Source: Alsobacter soli (GTDB lineage Bacteria; Pseudomonadota; Alphaproteobacteria; Rhizobiales; Beijerinckiaceae). From it: a DNA stretch of 64,000 nt. Both the position numbers and the translations under genes were made by a program. This document shows positions 42,825 to 50,931 of this stretch, piece by piece; the stretch's first letter is position 1, and every line of letters starts with the position of its first letter. The stretch spans positions 268,992 to 332,991 of the forward strand of contig NZ_PVZS01000001.1 in NCBI RefSeq assembly GCF_003004785.1, given 5' to 3'. The notes under the pieces were generated by a model, which saw only the letters and a program-made list of their open reading frames with translations, made no database searches and was not told where the DNA came from.

Positions 42825-43865
42825 GTGACGGTCGCCGTCGAGACCCGCCCATCACAGGCCGAAGCGGCGCGCAAGCGCTTCGTTCTCACCCTGCTGGTCG
42901 CGCTTGGCGCCCTTGCGGTCGTGGGCCTGGCTGGCGCCTTGCTGTCCTGGGCCCTTGGCGGGCTCGGCGCCGCGCCGCCTCCCAGGAGCCCGTTCGGCGT
43001 TGGCCTGCGCGAGGGAGGAGCCTCCGGCGGCGCCCTGGCAGGCTGGATCCTCGGAACCCAGGCCGCCTTCTACCATCAGCTCACCGCCGCGCTGCGCGCC
43101 ATGAAGGAGAATGGGACGGCCGGCTGGACCTTGGCGGGCCTGAGCTTCGCCTACGGCGTCTTCCACGCGGCCGGCCCGGGGCACGGCAAGGCGGTGATCT
43201 CCGCCTGGATCGTCGCCAACGAACGCGCGCTGCGTCGCGGCCTCGCCATGGCCTTTGCGGCGGCCGCCGTCCAGGCGGTCGTCGCGATCGCCCTCGTGAC
43301 GGTGCTGGCCGGCGTGCTCCGGGTCACCGCGGTGCGCATGACGAATCTGACGAGCGCCGTCGAGCTGGCGAGCTTCGCCGCCGTGGCGCTGGTGGGCGCC
43401 GCCCTCACCTGGCGCAAGTCCCGCGCGCTCGCGGCGCGCCTCGTTCCCCTTGGGCTCTCTCACTCCCACGCTCCCGGCGAGGCCTGCGGGCCGGACTGCG
43501 CCCATGCCCACCTGCCCGGCCCGGAGCGCGCCTCCGGCGGTTGGCGCGACGCCGCTGGCGCGGTTTTCGCCGCCGGCGTCCGCCCCTGCTCCGGGGCAAT
43601 CATCGTGCTGGTCTTCGCCATGGCGCAGGGCCTCTACCCCGCCGGGATCGCGGCGACGCTGGCCATGGGGCTCGGGACGGCGGTCACCACCGGCGCCCTG
43701 GCGGCCCTGGCGGTGTTCGCCAAGGGGGCGGCCCTGCGCGTCGCGGCGGCCCGCGGCGTGGCGGCCGAGTGGGTGGTGGCGGGAATCGAGGTGCTGGCCG
43801 GCGCCTTCGTGTTCGCGATGGGCCTCGCGCTCGCGTTCGGGGTGGCTGGCGGCGGAGCCGGCTAG
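42825..43865 (+). CDS. NicO/RcnA-type nickel/cobalt transporter
   Basis: This 346-aa protein has six to seven transmembrane helices. Family motifs are FAYGVFHAAGPGHGKAVISA (H and GPGHGK), a His/Cys-rich cytoplasmic loop at about 205-230 (SHSHAPGEACGPDCAHAH), and AAGVRPCSGAIIVLVFA. The family moves Ni or Co, in either direction depending on the member. With DUF1007 upstream and the cobalt-type nitrile hydratase convergent on it, cobalt is the likely ion. The GTG start at 42825 is the only reasonable one. The stop codon shares a CTAG with the opposing nitrile hydratase accessory gene. Confidence 0.9.
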   Translation: MTVAVETRPSQAEAARKRFVLTLLVALGALAVVGLAGALLSWALGGLGAAPPPRSPFGVGLREGGASGGALAGWILGTQAAFYHQLTAALRAMKENGTAGWTLAGLSFAYGVFHAAGPGHGKAVISAWIVANERALRRGLAMAFAAAAVQAVVAIALVTVLAGVLRVTAVRMTNLTSAVELASFAAVALVGAALTWRKSRALAARLVPLGLSHSHAPGEACGPDCAHAHLPGPERASGGWRDAAGAVFAAGVRPCSGAIIVLVFAMAQGLYPAGIAATLAMGLGTAVTTGALAALAVFAKGAALRVAAARGVAAEWVVAGIEVLAGAFVFAMGLALAFGVAGGGAG

Positions 43866-44248
43866 GCTCCCGCGAGCGGGTCGTTCTCCAGCAGGATCGG
43901 TTGGCCGTGCGGGGTCGCGCGCGCGGCGCGGTCCCAGGCGTCGCGACGGGCGTGCAGGGTCTCCGCGCTGGCCGCCTTCTTCTCGACCACGATTTCCTCC
44001 AAGGCGGCCAGCCAGTGCCGGTAGTAGGTCTCGCCCGTATCGGGGTCCCCGCCCGCCTGCGCGCGCTTGATCGCCGCGCCGAGGCGCTCCGCCCATTCCG
44101 GCCAGGTGAACAGGCCCGCCTGGTGCAGCGCCAGCGTCATCGCGAAGGCCTGCGCTTCCCACGGCTCCCGGAACACCGGCCCCTCCGCCTCGCAAGGGAT
44201 GGAAGGCACGGCGGCCAGGGCGGCCGCGACGTCCTGGCCCGCGCTCAT
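43862..44248 (-). CDS. Nitrile hydratase accessory protein (cobalt chaperone type)
   Basis: This 128-aa protein resembles the nitrile hydratase beta-subunit N-terminal region: PVFREPWEAQAFAMTLALHQAGLFTWPEWAERL, read in parts, then YYRHWLAALEEIV. Accessory proteins of this kind deliver cobalt and help oxidise the active-site cysteines by swapping alpha subunits. ATG 44248 makes an ATGA overlap with the beta-subunit gene. It is third in the nitrile hydratase operon. Confidence 0.9.
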   Translation of the reverse strand: MSAGQDVAAALAAVPSIPCEAEGPVFREPWEAQAFAMTLALHQAGLFTWPEWAERLGAAIKRAQAGGDPDTGETYYRHWLAALEEIVVEKKAASAETLHARRDAWDRAARATPHGQPILLENDPLAGA

Positions 44249-44910
44249 GCGACCGGCTCCAGGTAAGGCTCCCAGCAATCCACGCTGACCAACACGGTCG
44301 GATCGGCCCCTTCCCCCCACAGCTCCGCGCCCTCGAAGCGCACCCCGTACAGCCATTGGGGATTCTCGCCGAACCCATGCGCGTTCTTGTCGGGAAACAC
44401 GAAAGCGCCATGGACGCTCTCCACCACGCCGGCTTTCCCGCGGGCATAGCGCGGCAGCCGCGTGTGGCCGGTCGGGTTCATCACCTTGGTCCGCACCCGG
44501 TCACCCACGGCGAACCGCGCCGGGCCGGCCGGCTCACGGTCGCAGGGGCCGCCGCGCGCCAGCATGGGCGCGACCCGGTCGGCCGTGACGGGCGGCTTGG
44601 CCGTGGACCGCGGGGGCGCGAGAGAGCGGCCAGCCTCGAGCTCCCCGGGTGTGACCAGGCCGCGGGCGGCCAGGAGTTTCACCAGCCCCTTGGTCCAGAT
44701 CTCGTAATAGCTGGAGGTGAGGTATTCCGGCGGCGGCAGCGTCTCGCGGGCGTGCCGGCTCGCATCGAGGTTCCACTCGCCCAGCGCCCCGCAGGCGAGC
44801 GTGACGGCCAGCGCGCGCTTCTCCCAGTCGCCGTGGAAGGGCGGCTCGTTGGGTTCCGGGTTGACCGGGCCGAAGCCCATCATGCCGCCGAGATCCTGGG
44901 CGCCGTTCAT
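44245..44910 (-). CDS. nthB: Nitrile hydratase beta subunit
   Basis: This 221-aa structural subunit has the typical beginning [16 protein letters not shown], the helical middle with [15 protein letters not shown], and the C-terminal SH3-like barrel ([23 protein letters not shown] and [13 protein letters not shown]). With the alpha subunit it hydrates nitriles to amides. ATGA overlaps on both sides couple it to alpha and to the accessory gene. Confidence 0.95.
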   Translation of the reverse strand: MNGAQDLGGMMGFGPVNPEPNEPPFHGDWEKRALAVTLACGALGEWNLDASRHARETLPPPEYLTSSYYEIWTKGLVKLLAARGLVTPGELEAGRSLAPPRSTAKPPVTADRVAPMLARGGPCDREPAGPARFAVGDRVRTKVMNPTGHTRLPRYARGKAGVVESVHGAFVFPDKNAHGFGENPQWLYGVRFEGAELWGEGADPTVLVSVDCWEPYLEPVA

Positions 44911-45551
44911 GGACGCACCTCCTCCGGCCGGAGCGCGAGCCCCGTGCCGATCATGGAGTCACGGGTCACGAGGTCCGCCAGGCGCTCCTCGCTCCAGCCC
45001 TCGGCGCCTGCCGGCCGCATGGGGATCACGAGATAGCGGACCTCGGCCGTCGAATCCCAGACCTTGATGCGCGTCGCCTCGGGCAGCGTGACCCCGAACT
45101 CGGCCAGCACGCCCCGGGGATCGATCACCGCCCGTGAGCGATAGGGCGCCGACTTGTACCAGACCGGGGGCAACCCCAGCACGGGCCACGGATAACAGGA
45201 GCACAGGGTGCACACGACCATGTTGTGCTCTTCGGGCGTATTCCAGACCGCGACCATGTGCTCGCCCTGGCGCCCGCCATAGCCGAGCTCCGCGATGGCG
45301 GCCGTCGCGTCCCGGCGAAGCCGCTCCGCATAGGCAGGGTCGGCCCAGGCCTTGGCGACGACCCGGGCGCCGTTGCGCGGGCCGATCCGGGTCTCGTAGG
45401 TCTCGATCATGACGTCGAGAGCTGCGGGATCGATCAGGCCCTTTTCGGTGAGGATCGACTCCAGCGCCCGAACGCGCAGCGCGGTCTCGGACAGCTCCGA
45501 GCCGTCGTGATCATGGTGGTGATGGTGATCGTGCGAGTGGTCGTGGCTCAT
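44907..45551 (-). CDS. nthA: Nitrile hydratase alpha subunit, cobalt type
   Basis: This 214-aa catalytic subunit has the metal-binding claw CTLCSC (114-119), where Thr after the first Cys marks the cobalt type (iron enzymes have Ser), followed by [15 protein letters not shown]. The N terminus carries an extra His/Asp-rich stretch ([14 protein letters not shown]) that could bind or store metal. The two claw cysteines are normally oxidised to sulfinic and sulfenic acids. It is first of the alpha-beta-accessory operon, the order common for cobalt enzymes. Confidence 0.96.
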   Translation of the reverse strand: MSHDHSHDHHHHHDHDGSELSETALRVRALESILTEKGLIDPAALDVMIETYETRIGPRNGARVVAKAWADPAYAERLRRDATAAIAELGYGGRQGEHMVAVWNTPEEHNMVVCTLCSCYPWPVLGLPPVWYKSAPYRSRAVIDPRGVLAEFGVTLPEATRIKVWDSTAEVRYLVIPMRPAGAEGWSEERLADLVTRDSMIGTGLALRPEEVRP

Positions 45552-45662
45552 GCGGGCCCCCGGGATCGCGACAGGCTACCGCTCTGGCGAGCCGCCTGTC
45601 ACCCCGTTGAAGCCTTCGCCTGGCGCGAAATCCGCTTCGCACTCGCCCGAGCGCGGCGCCCC

Positions 45663-45791
45663 TCAGGCGAGCCCGTCCACGAACTGGGTCAGCTGCAGGA
45701 TCAGCAACGCGGTAAGCCCGGCCATGATCAGCACGTCGATCAGACGCAGGGCCTCGAAGCCCCGGACGCGCGCAAGGGTCATGGCTTTCAT
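45663..45791 (-). CDS. 42-aa single-pass membrane peptide upstream of nitrile hydratase
   Basis: ATG 45791 is preceded by AGGAGG at ideal spacing (6 nt). The peptide has a short basic N terminus (MKAMTLARVRGFEALR) followed by one hydrophobic helix (LIDVLIMAGLTALLILQL) and a short acidic end. It lies between the amidase and nitrile hydratase alpha genes on the same strand. It could be a leader peptide, a transport or membrane-docking partner, or a type I toxin-like peptide; nothing in the sequence decides between these. Confidence 0.5.
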   Translation of the reverse strand: MKAMTLARVRGFEALRLIDVLIMAGLTALLILQLTQFVDGLA

Positions 45792-45891
45792 GGTCGCCTC
45801 CTGGCGGAGAGGGTTCGGCGCGAACCCCCTCCGTCACCTTGGCGCCCGGCGCTGAATGCTTTCTGAATCCAACGCCTCCATTTGTCCCCGC

Positions 45892-47094
45892 TCAGGCGAT
45901 CTGCACAGCCATTGCGCGGCTGATGCGCCCGGCAAGCTTCACGAGGGACAGGTCCGAGCCGGCCGGCCCAATGATGGACAGGCCGAACGGCCCGCCCTCG
46001 TGCGTCCCCGCCGGGATGGTGACCTGCGGGAAGCCCGACAGGCCGGAAAGGCACAGCAACCGCAGCGACTGCGCCCGGGATTGCTCCATGGCGGCGTCGT
46101 CGGCCGCCAGCAGCGGCGCCGGGCCCGGCATGGTGGGCAGCAGCAGCACGCCGTCCTGCCCCAGCAGCAGCCCGAAATGCCGCCGGAAGCTCTCCCGGAT
46201 CGACCGCCCCTCGGCCGCGTCCTTCTCCGTCACGCGCCGCCCATACTCGAAGCGATCGCCGATGCCGGGTCCGAGCGCCGGTTTCCAGGTCTCGATGAAG
46301 GCCCCGTGCGCCCCCCAGGCCTCCACGCCCTGGACCCAGCGGAAGGCCCAGTAGAGCGCGTCGAAGTCCGGCGCCGCCACGGTCGTCCCGCTCACGGGCG
46401 CGAGCATCCGGTCGATGCGCGTCACCAGCGTGTCCAGCTGCCGCCCGGGCTCGGGCTCGGCCAGCCCGAAGCAGTCCTCCGCCTTCAGGAGCCGCGGCGT
46501 TTCCGGCAGCGCGTGCGGATCCTCGCCCAGGATGGCCTCGCCCACGCGCTCGAACGTCTTCGCGTCACGGCAGAACCAGCCGGGCGTATCCAGGCTCCCG
46601 GCGAGCGGCATGGTGAGGTCGAGCGGCAGCCGCCCATGGGTCGGCCGGATGCCGAACAGGCCCTGGTAGCTCGCCGGCCCGCGCACGGAGCCGCCGGTGT
46701 CCGAGCCAAGCCCGATGTCGCACAGCCGCGCGGCGGTTGCAGAGGCGGACCCGGACGAGGACCCGCCCGGCGCCCGGTCCGGCGCCGCGGCGTTGATCGG
46801 CGTGCCGAAGTGGTTGTTGAGCCCGTTCAGCGAATAGGCCAGCTCCACCGTGTGCGTCTTGCCCACGAAGCGAGCCCCGGCGTCGAGGAAGCGCTGCACG
46901 ATGGGGGCGTTCTTCGATTTCACGTCGGACAAGGCGAGCATGGTGGGCTGGCCGCAGCCGGTCCGATAGCCCGCGACATCGAAGATGTCCTTCACGGCGA
47001 GCGTCAGGCCGGAGAGCGGCCCGGACGGCGCGTTCGGAACCGGCTGCTCAGGATAGGGCATGAAGGCGTGAACGGGATCGTCCTGGACGGGCAT
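45892..47094 (-). CDS. Amidase (amidase-signature family)
   Basis: This 400-aa hydrolase has the Ser-cisSer-Lys triad: Lys in LAVKDIFDVAG, GGSSSGSASATAA, and the signature LGSDTGGSVRGPA. It should hydrolyse an amide to acid and ammonia, the step that follows nitrile hydratase. ATG 47094 is preferred over GTG 47109 because GGAGAG lies 7 nt before it. It sits upstream of the 42-aa peptide and nthA on the same strand, about 100 bp apart. It begins 24 bp after a gamma-glutamyltransferase-like gene ends. Co-regulation with nitrile hydratase is inferred. Confidence 0.92.
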   Translation of the reverse strand: MPVQDDPVHAFMPYPEQPVPNAPSGPLSGLTLAVKDIFDVAGYRTGCGQPTMLALSDVKSKNAPIVQRFLDAGARFVGKTHTVELAYSLNGLNNHFGTPINAAAPDRAPGGSSSGSASATAARLCDIGLGSDTGGSVRGPASYQGLFGIRPTHGRLPLDLTMPLAGSLDTPGWFCRDAKTFERVGEAILGEDPHALPETPRLLKAEDCFGLAEPEPGRQLDTLVTRIDRMLAPVSGTTVAAPDFDALYWAFRWVQGVEAWGAHGAFIETWKPALGPGIGDRFEYGRRVTEKDAAEGRSIRESFRRHFGLLLGQDGVLLLPTMPGPAPLLAADDAAMEQSRAQSLRLLCLSGLSGFPQVTIPAGTHEGGPFGLSIIGPAGSDLSLVKLAGRISRAMAVQIA

Positions 47095-47118
47095 GGCGCG
47101 TCTCTCCACTAGGCGAAT

Positions 47119-48714
47119 TCAAACTCCGGCCGAGCCGCCGTCCGACCGCGGGTCGTGAATGGCAACCACGGCGCCGTTGCGCGGGTCGCGCGCGAGCAGG
47201 CCGGCATGTCCGAGGTGGTCGGAATAAGCCTCCGGCAGCACCTCAACCTCGTGGCCGGCCTGCTCGAGGCGGCGCACCAGGCTCGGGTCGAACCGGTTCT
47301 CGAGCTTCAGCGACGTGGAGGCCGAGCCCCAGGTTTTGCCGAGCAGCCAGCGAGGCGCGTCGACAGCAGCAGCCGGGTCCATGCCGAAACGCGCGTAGCG
47401 TGTGAACAGCGCGGCCTGGAACTGCGGCTGCCCGTCCCCGCCCATGGAGCCGTATGAAAGCACCCGCCCGTCGTCCAGCACGGCGAGCGCGGGATTGAGC
47501 GTATGGAACGGCTTGCGCCCCGGCTCCAGCGGGTTCGCCGCGTTTGGGTCGAGCGAGAACGAGATCCCGCGGTTCTGCCACAGCATGCCGGTGCGCGGCA
47601 GCACGCAGCCCGAGCCGTACTCCCAATAGGTGGACTGGATGTACGAGACCGCCATGCCTTGGGCGTCGATGGCGCCCATCCACACCGTGTCGCCCTCTCC
47701 CCAGGCGAGCGGGAACTGCGCCGCCCGGCTCATGCTGATCGCCGCGGCTTCCTTGTCGAGCCACGCCGGAGTCAGATACCCGGCCGGATCGAAGCGGAGC
47801 CGGTCCGGGTCCGTGACCACCGCATCGCGCACCCGGAAGGCCCGCTTGGTCGCCTCCACGAGGCCGTGGATGTGCTCGAAGCTCTCGCCCCGCTCCACCC
47901 CGAGCCGGGCGAAGAGCCCCAGGATGATGAGCGAAGCCAGCCCCTGGGTGGGGGGCGGGAAATTGAACACCTGCGCGCCGGGAATCGCGACCCCGAGCGG
48001 CTCCACGAACCGGGCCCGGTAGCGCTCCAGGTCGCCCCGCGTCACCGGCGCGCCGAGCTGGTCCAGGTCTGCGCCGATCTCGCGCCCGACGTCGCCGCGG
48101 TAGAAATCGTCCAGGCCGGCATGCGCGAGCTGCTCCAGCGTCGCCGCGAGCTGCGGCATCCGGCGAACCGTCCCCGCCTTGGGCGTCGCGCCGTTCTCCA
48201 GGAACAGCGCGGCGAAGCCAGGCGCCTGCCTGAGGTCCTCGAACAGGTTCGGAACGGTCCGCGCCTCCGACGCGCTCACCGGGCATCCTTCCCGGGCGTG
48301 ACGGATCGCGTCCGCCAGCAGCGTGGAAACCGGCATGCGGCCGCCCAGCGCCTTCGACAGCTCCAGGGCCTGCGCCCAGCCGCCAACCGCGCCCGCCACG
48401 GTTACGGCGGCGTCAGGCCCGCGCGACGGGATTGCGTCGACACCCTTGTCCCGATAGCGCCGGATCGTGGCGAGGCTGCCCGCGGGCCCGCAGGCCTCCA
48501 CGGCCCGCACGCGGCCGCCCGGCTCGCGGATGAGCCAGAACGCATCGCCGCCCACGGCGTTCATGTGCGGGTAGACCACCGCGATGGTGGCCGCCATGGC
48601 CGCCATGGCCTCAATGGCGTTGCCACCCTCGGCCAGCACGGCCCGGCCGCTTTCGGATGCGAGGTGGTGGGGAGCCGCCGCGGCGGCGCGGGAAAAGACG
48701 GGAGTGTCAGCCAT
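47119..48714 (-). CDS. Gamma-glutamyltransferase family protein (1)
   Basis: This 531-aa N-terminal nucleophile hydrolase family member has the processing/catalytic Thr in DTVWMGAIDAQGMAVS, a paralogue of the usual TTHxSVVDxxGNAVS, and the downstream FGSG-type loop YGSGCVLP. It ends with a normal small-subunit region (SMGGDGQPQFQ). No signal peptide is visible, so it may be cytoplasmic, unlike classical periplasmic GGT. TTG 48723 is a possible alternative start. It is upstream of the amidase on the same strand and could process gamma-glutamyl or other N-acyl amides; substrate is unknown. Confidence 0.85.
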   Translation of the reverse strand: MADTPVFSRAAAAAPHHLASESGRAVLAEGGNAIEAMAAMAATIAVVYPHMNAVGGDAFWLIREPGGRVRAVEACGPAGSLATIRRYRDKGVDAIPSRGPDAAVTVAGAVGGWAQALELSKALGGRMPVSTLLADAIRHAREGCPVSASEARTVPNLFEDLRQAPGFAALFLENGATPKAGTVRRMPQLAATLEQLAHAGLDDFYRGDVGREIGADLDQLGAPVTRGDLERYRARFVEPLGVAIPGAQVFNFPPPTQGLASLIILGLFARLGVERGESFEHIHGLVEATKRAFRVRDAVVTDPDRLRFDPAGYLTPAWLDKEAAAISMSRAAQFPLAWGEGDTVWMGAIDAQGMAVSYIQSTYWEYGSGCVLPRTGMLWQNRGISFSLDPNAANPLEPGRKPFHTLNPALAVLDDGRVLSYGSMGGDGQPQFQAALFTRYARFGMDPAAAVDAPRWLLGKTWGSASTSLKLENRFDPSLVRRLEQAGHEVEVLPEAYSDHLGHAGLLARDPRNGAVVAIHDPRSDGGSAGV

Positions 48715-48831
48715 CGTGGTCAATACGTGAGAAACTCATGAGCCCCGGCGGGCGCCCGAAGGCCGGGCATCCTTGCACGCCGCCGCGCCGCGATATAGTG
48801 CAGTGAACGTAGAGCGAGAGAGGAGCACCGC

Positions 48832-49068
48832 GTGGCCGCATCCGGCAGCCTGAACAGCAAGAACCTGATGACCGTCGTCAGCCTGGGCATCCTGGTCGGC
48901 ACGGAGATCGTCGGCCTCGCTCTCGCCGCCGGCTGGGCGCTCGCGGGCCTGCTGCAGCTCGGCGCAACCTGGGAATACGCCTTCATGGCCGTCTTCGGGA
49001 CGGTCGGCATGTACGCCCTGTTCCGCTTCATGAAGCGGGCGATCAGCGTCGAGCCCATCCGGAGCTGA
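48832..49068 (+). CDS. DUF5676-like small membrane protein (78 aa)
   Basis: Two transmembrane helices are seen (about 13-35 and 45-65) with a short basic C-terminal tail; RFMKRAISVEP ends the second helix. The pattern fits the DUF5676 group, whose role is unknown. The start is GTG 48832 with GAGAGGAG 6 nt upstream. It is a lone plus-strand gene between two minus-strand operons. Confidence 0.6.
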   Translation: MAASGSLNSKNLMTVVSLGILVGTEIVGLALAAGWALAGLLQLGATWEYAFMAVFGTVGMYALFRFMKRAISVEPIRS

Positions 49069-49091
49069 GGCTCCGCTCCGATCGTCCAGAC

Positions 49092-49131
49092 CGTCGTAGC
49101 GAGCGCGGCGAAGCCATCCAGGGCGGGGGGG
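49092..49131. repeat. Decayed family A repeat arm
   Basis: CGTCGTAGCGAGCGCGGCGAAGCCATCCAGG is a diverged form of the CGTCATTGCGAGCGCAGCGAAGCAATCCAG arm seen intact at 5545, 30272 and 57071. No second arm is evident. Confidence 0.45.
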
Positions 49132-49181
49132 AAGGCGCTTCCTGGCATGGAAGCCCATGGCCCAGCCAGTCGGGGTGACGG

Positions 49182-49556
49182 TCACTCGCAACCCTTCAGC
49201 GTGACAGGGTCGGCGTCCCCCGGCGCCAGTTCGCCCATGGTCCGGCAGCGCCCGTCGGCGCACAGGCGCCAGTCAGCCGTGAAACCGGAGCGCCGCAAGA
49301 CGACCTCCGGCAGCGGAGGCACATGCGGCGTCCACCGCCAGTATCCGTCCTGCAAGCGCGCCTCAGGCGGCGGCTCCATGCCGGCGCCCATGCCCTTGAC
49401 TCGCGCTTGGACGAGTTGAAGGCCGGCGGGCGTCACCCGCCAGTCCTCTTCCCATGGGATCTTCTCGATGGAATGGGTCCAGGCGAGCGTGAAGGCGGCG
49501 ACGCCCGCGAGCTTCGCCGCCAGCGCGCCACCGGCGTAGAGGCAGAGTCCCGGCAC
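49182..49556 (-). CDS. DUF1850 protein of a TAXI-TRAP system (124 aa)
   Basis: This protein has one N-terminal hydrophobic segment (about 7-24) followed by the DUF1850 pattern: FTLAWTHSIEKIPWEEDWRV, then GAGMEPPPEA, DGYWRWTP and a final CADGRC Cys pair. DUF1850 genes are generally paired with TAXI-type TRAP transporters. It starts at GTG 49556, 22 bp after the TAXI binding-protein gene ends. No permease gene follows, which is unusual. Confidence 0.82.
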   Translation of the reverse strand: MPGLCLYAGGALAAKLAGVAAFTLAWTHSIEKIPWEEDWRVTPAGLQLVQARVKGMGAGMEPPPEARLQDGYWRWTPHVPPLPEVVLRRSGFTADWRLCADGRCRTMGELAPGDADPVTLKGCE

Positions 49557-49578
49557 GCTCAGCCGCGCGCCGCCCGCC

Positions 49579-50529
49579 TCACTTCAGGACGCCCTTTTCC
49601 TTGAAGAACTTCTCCGCCCCGGGGTGCAGCGGGAGGGGCATGCCCTGCAGGGCGTTCTCCAGCTTGATCTCCTTGCCGGCGCTGTGCGCGGCCGCCAGCT
49701 CCGGCAGGCGGTCATACATGGCCTTGGTCATCTGGTAGACCGTGTCCTCCTTCATGTCGGACCGGGTCACCAGGTAGTTCACCACGGCGGCGGCCTGCAC
49801 GTCCTTGTCCTGGCCCTGGTAGGTGTTCGCCGGAATCGTCGCCTTGACGTAGGGCGCGCCGACCTTGTCCACGACCTCGGCCGGGATCTCCACCACCACG
49901 ATGTCCACCGAGGTGGCGAGGTCGCGGATGGCCGCGACGCCGAGGCCGGCCGACTGCAGCGTGGCGTCGAGCTGGCGGTTCTTCATCAGCTCCACGGACT
50001 CGGCGAAGGGCAGATACTCCACCTTGCCGAGGTCCTTGTAGGTGATGCCCGCGCCGCCCAGGATGGCCCGGGCGTTGAGCTCCGTGCCGGACTTCGGCGC
50101 GCCGACGGACAGGCGCTTGCCCTTGAGGTCCGCGAGCGTCTTGATGCCGCTGTCCTTGGAGGCCACGACCTGGATGTAGTTCGGGTAGATTGCGGCCATG
50201 CCGCGCAGCTTGGTGAGCTTGTTCTTGAAGCCCGCCTCCTCGTTGCCTTCCCACGCAAAGGCCAGGCTGTCGCCAAGCGTAAAGGCGACCTCGCCCTTGC
50301 CCTGCTGCAGCAGGTTCAGGTTCTCGACGGAGGCCTTCGTGGCCTGCACGGACGGGCGGACGCCCGGAATGGCTTCTCCGTAGATCTTCGAGAGCGCCAC
50401 TCCCATCGGGTAGTACACACCCGACGTGCCGCCCGTGAGCACGTTGATGAATTCGTCCGCGGCGGCCGGCCCGGCGACGGCCAGCGTGGCGGCGGCCGCG
50501 AAGGCCATGCGGGCGATGCTTCTGAACAT
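49579..50529 (-). CDS. TAXI-family TRAP transporter solute-binding protein
   Basis: This 316-aa periplasmic binding protein has a signal peptide (1-24, ending GPAAADE) and the TAXI opening NVLTGGTSGVYYPMGVALSKI. The central segment is GKRLSVGAPKSGTELNARAIL and the C-terminal helical lobe ends AEKFFKEKGVLK. It would deliver an organic acid or similar solute (glutamate is the best known TAXI ligand) to a TRAP permease. GGGAGACGATA precedes ATG 50529. The cognate permease is not in the window. Confidence 0.92.
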   Translation of the reverse strand: MFRSIARMAFAAAATLAVAGPAAADEFINVLTGGTSGVYYPMGVALSKIYGEAIPGVRPSVQATKASVENLNLLQQGKGEVAFTLGDSLAFAWEGNEEAGFKNKLTKLRGMAAIYPNYIQVVASKDSGIKTLADLKGKRLSVGAPKSGTELNARAILGGAGITYKDLGKVEYLPFAESVELMKNRQLDATLQSAGLGVAAIRDLATSVDIVVVEIPAEVVDKVGAPYVKATIPANTYQGQDKDVQAAAVVNYLVTRSDMKEDTVYQMTKAMYDRLPELAAAHSAGKEIKLENALQGMPLPLHPGAEKFFKEKGVLK

Positions 50530-50767
50530 TATCGTCTCCCTACGAAGCCCCGAACGGGCCTGCGCGGTTCGGTTTCCGCGCGGTTTCGAGAGGCGCGCGT
50601 TCGCGCGGCGCGCCTTGGCGGGGGAGATTGCCGAGAATGCGCCCTCAGGACAAGGCCTTGCGCCACCGAAGGTGAGCAGCTCAGGCCGCGCGCGGCTGGA
50701 TTTTGTCCAGATCTGGACCGATCCGGCGGCGCTCTTCCATGAGTTCGTAGTCGGCCGTCCTAGGCTC
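50530..50767. other. Non-coding gap before the TAXI gene
   Basis: The 400-bp interval between puuE and the TAXI gene shows no supported coding frame in either strand. This part is plain GC-rich sequence and probably holds the TAXI promoter; the rest is a family B repeat. Confidence 0.45.
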
Positions 50768-50916
50768 CGTCATCCCCGGCGCGCCGAAGGCGCGGGAAGG
50801 GGATCCAGGGGTGACACGCGACCACCGACCCAATCGGGGCCGGACACGACTGGCGCCAGGTTGCCCCTGGATCCCCTTGCCCTCCGCCGCTCCGCGGCTC
50901 CGGTCGGGGATGACGG
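50768..50916. repeat. Family B inverted repeat, complete pair of arms
   Basis: The left arm CGTCATCCCCGGCGCGCC...AAGGGGATCCAGGGG is mirrored by CCCCTGGATCCCCTT...GGGGATGACGG, with about 55 bp between the cores. The same arm occurs singly at 31908, 53129 and 63928. It follows the end of puuE on the minus strand. Confidence 0.85.
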
Positions 50917-50931
50917 CGAGGCAGGATGACC

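Noticed and set aside
50768..50916. Insertion sequence or MITE
   Set aside because: No transposase frame, no clear target duplication, and single arms occur elsewhere, so an intergenic palindromic repeat fits better.
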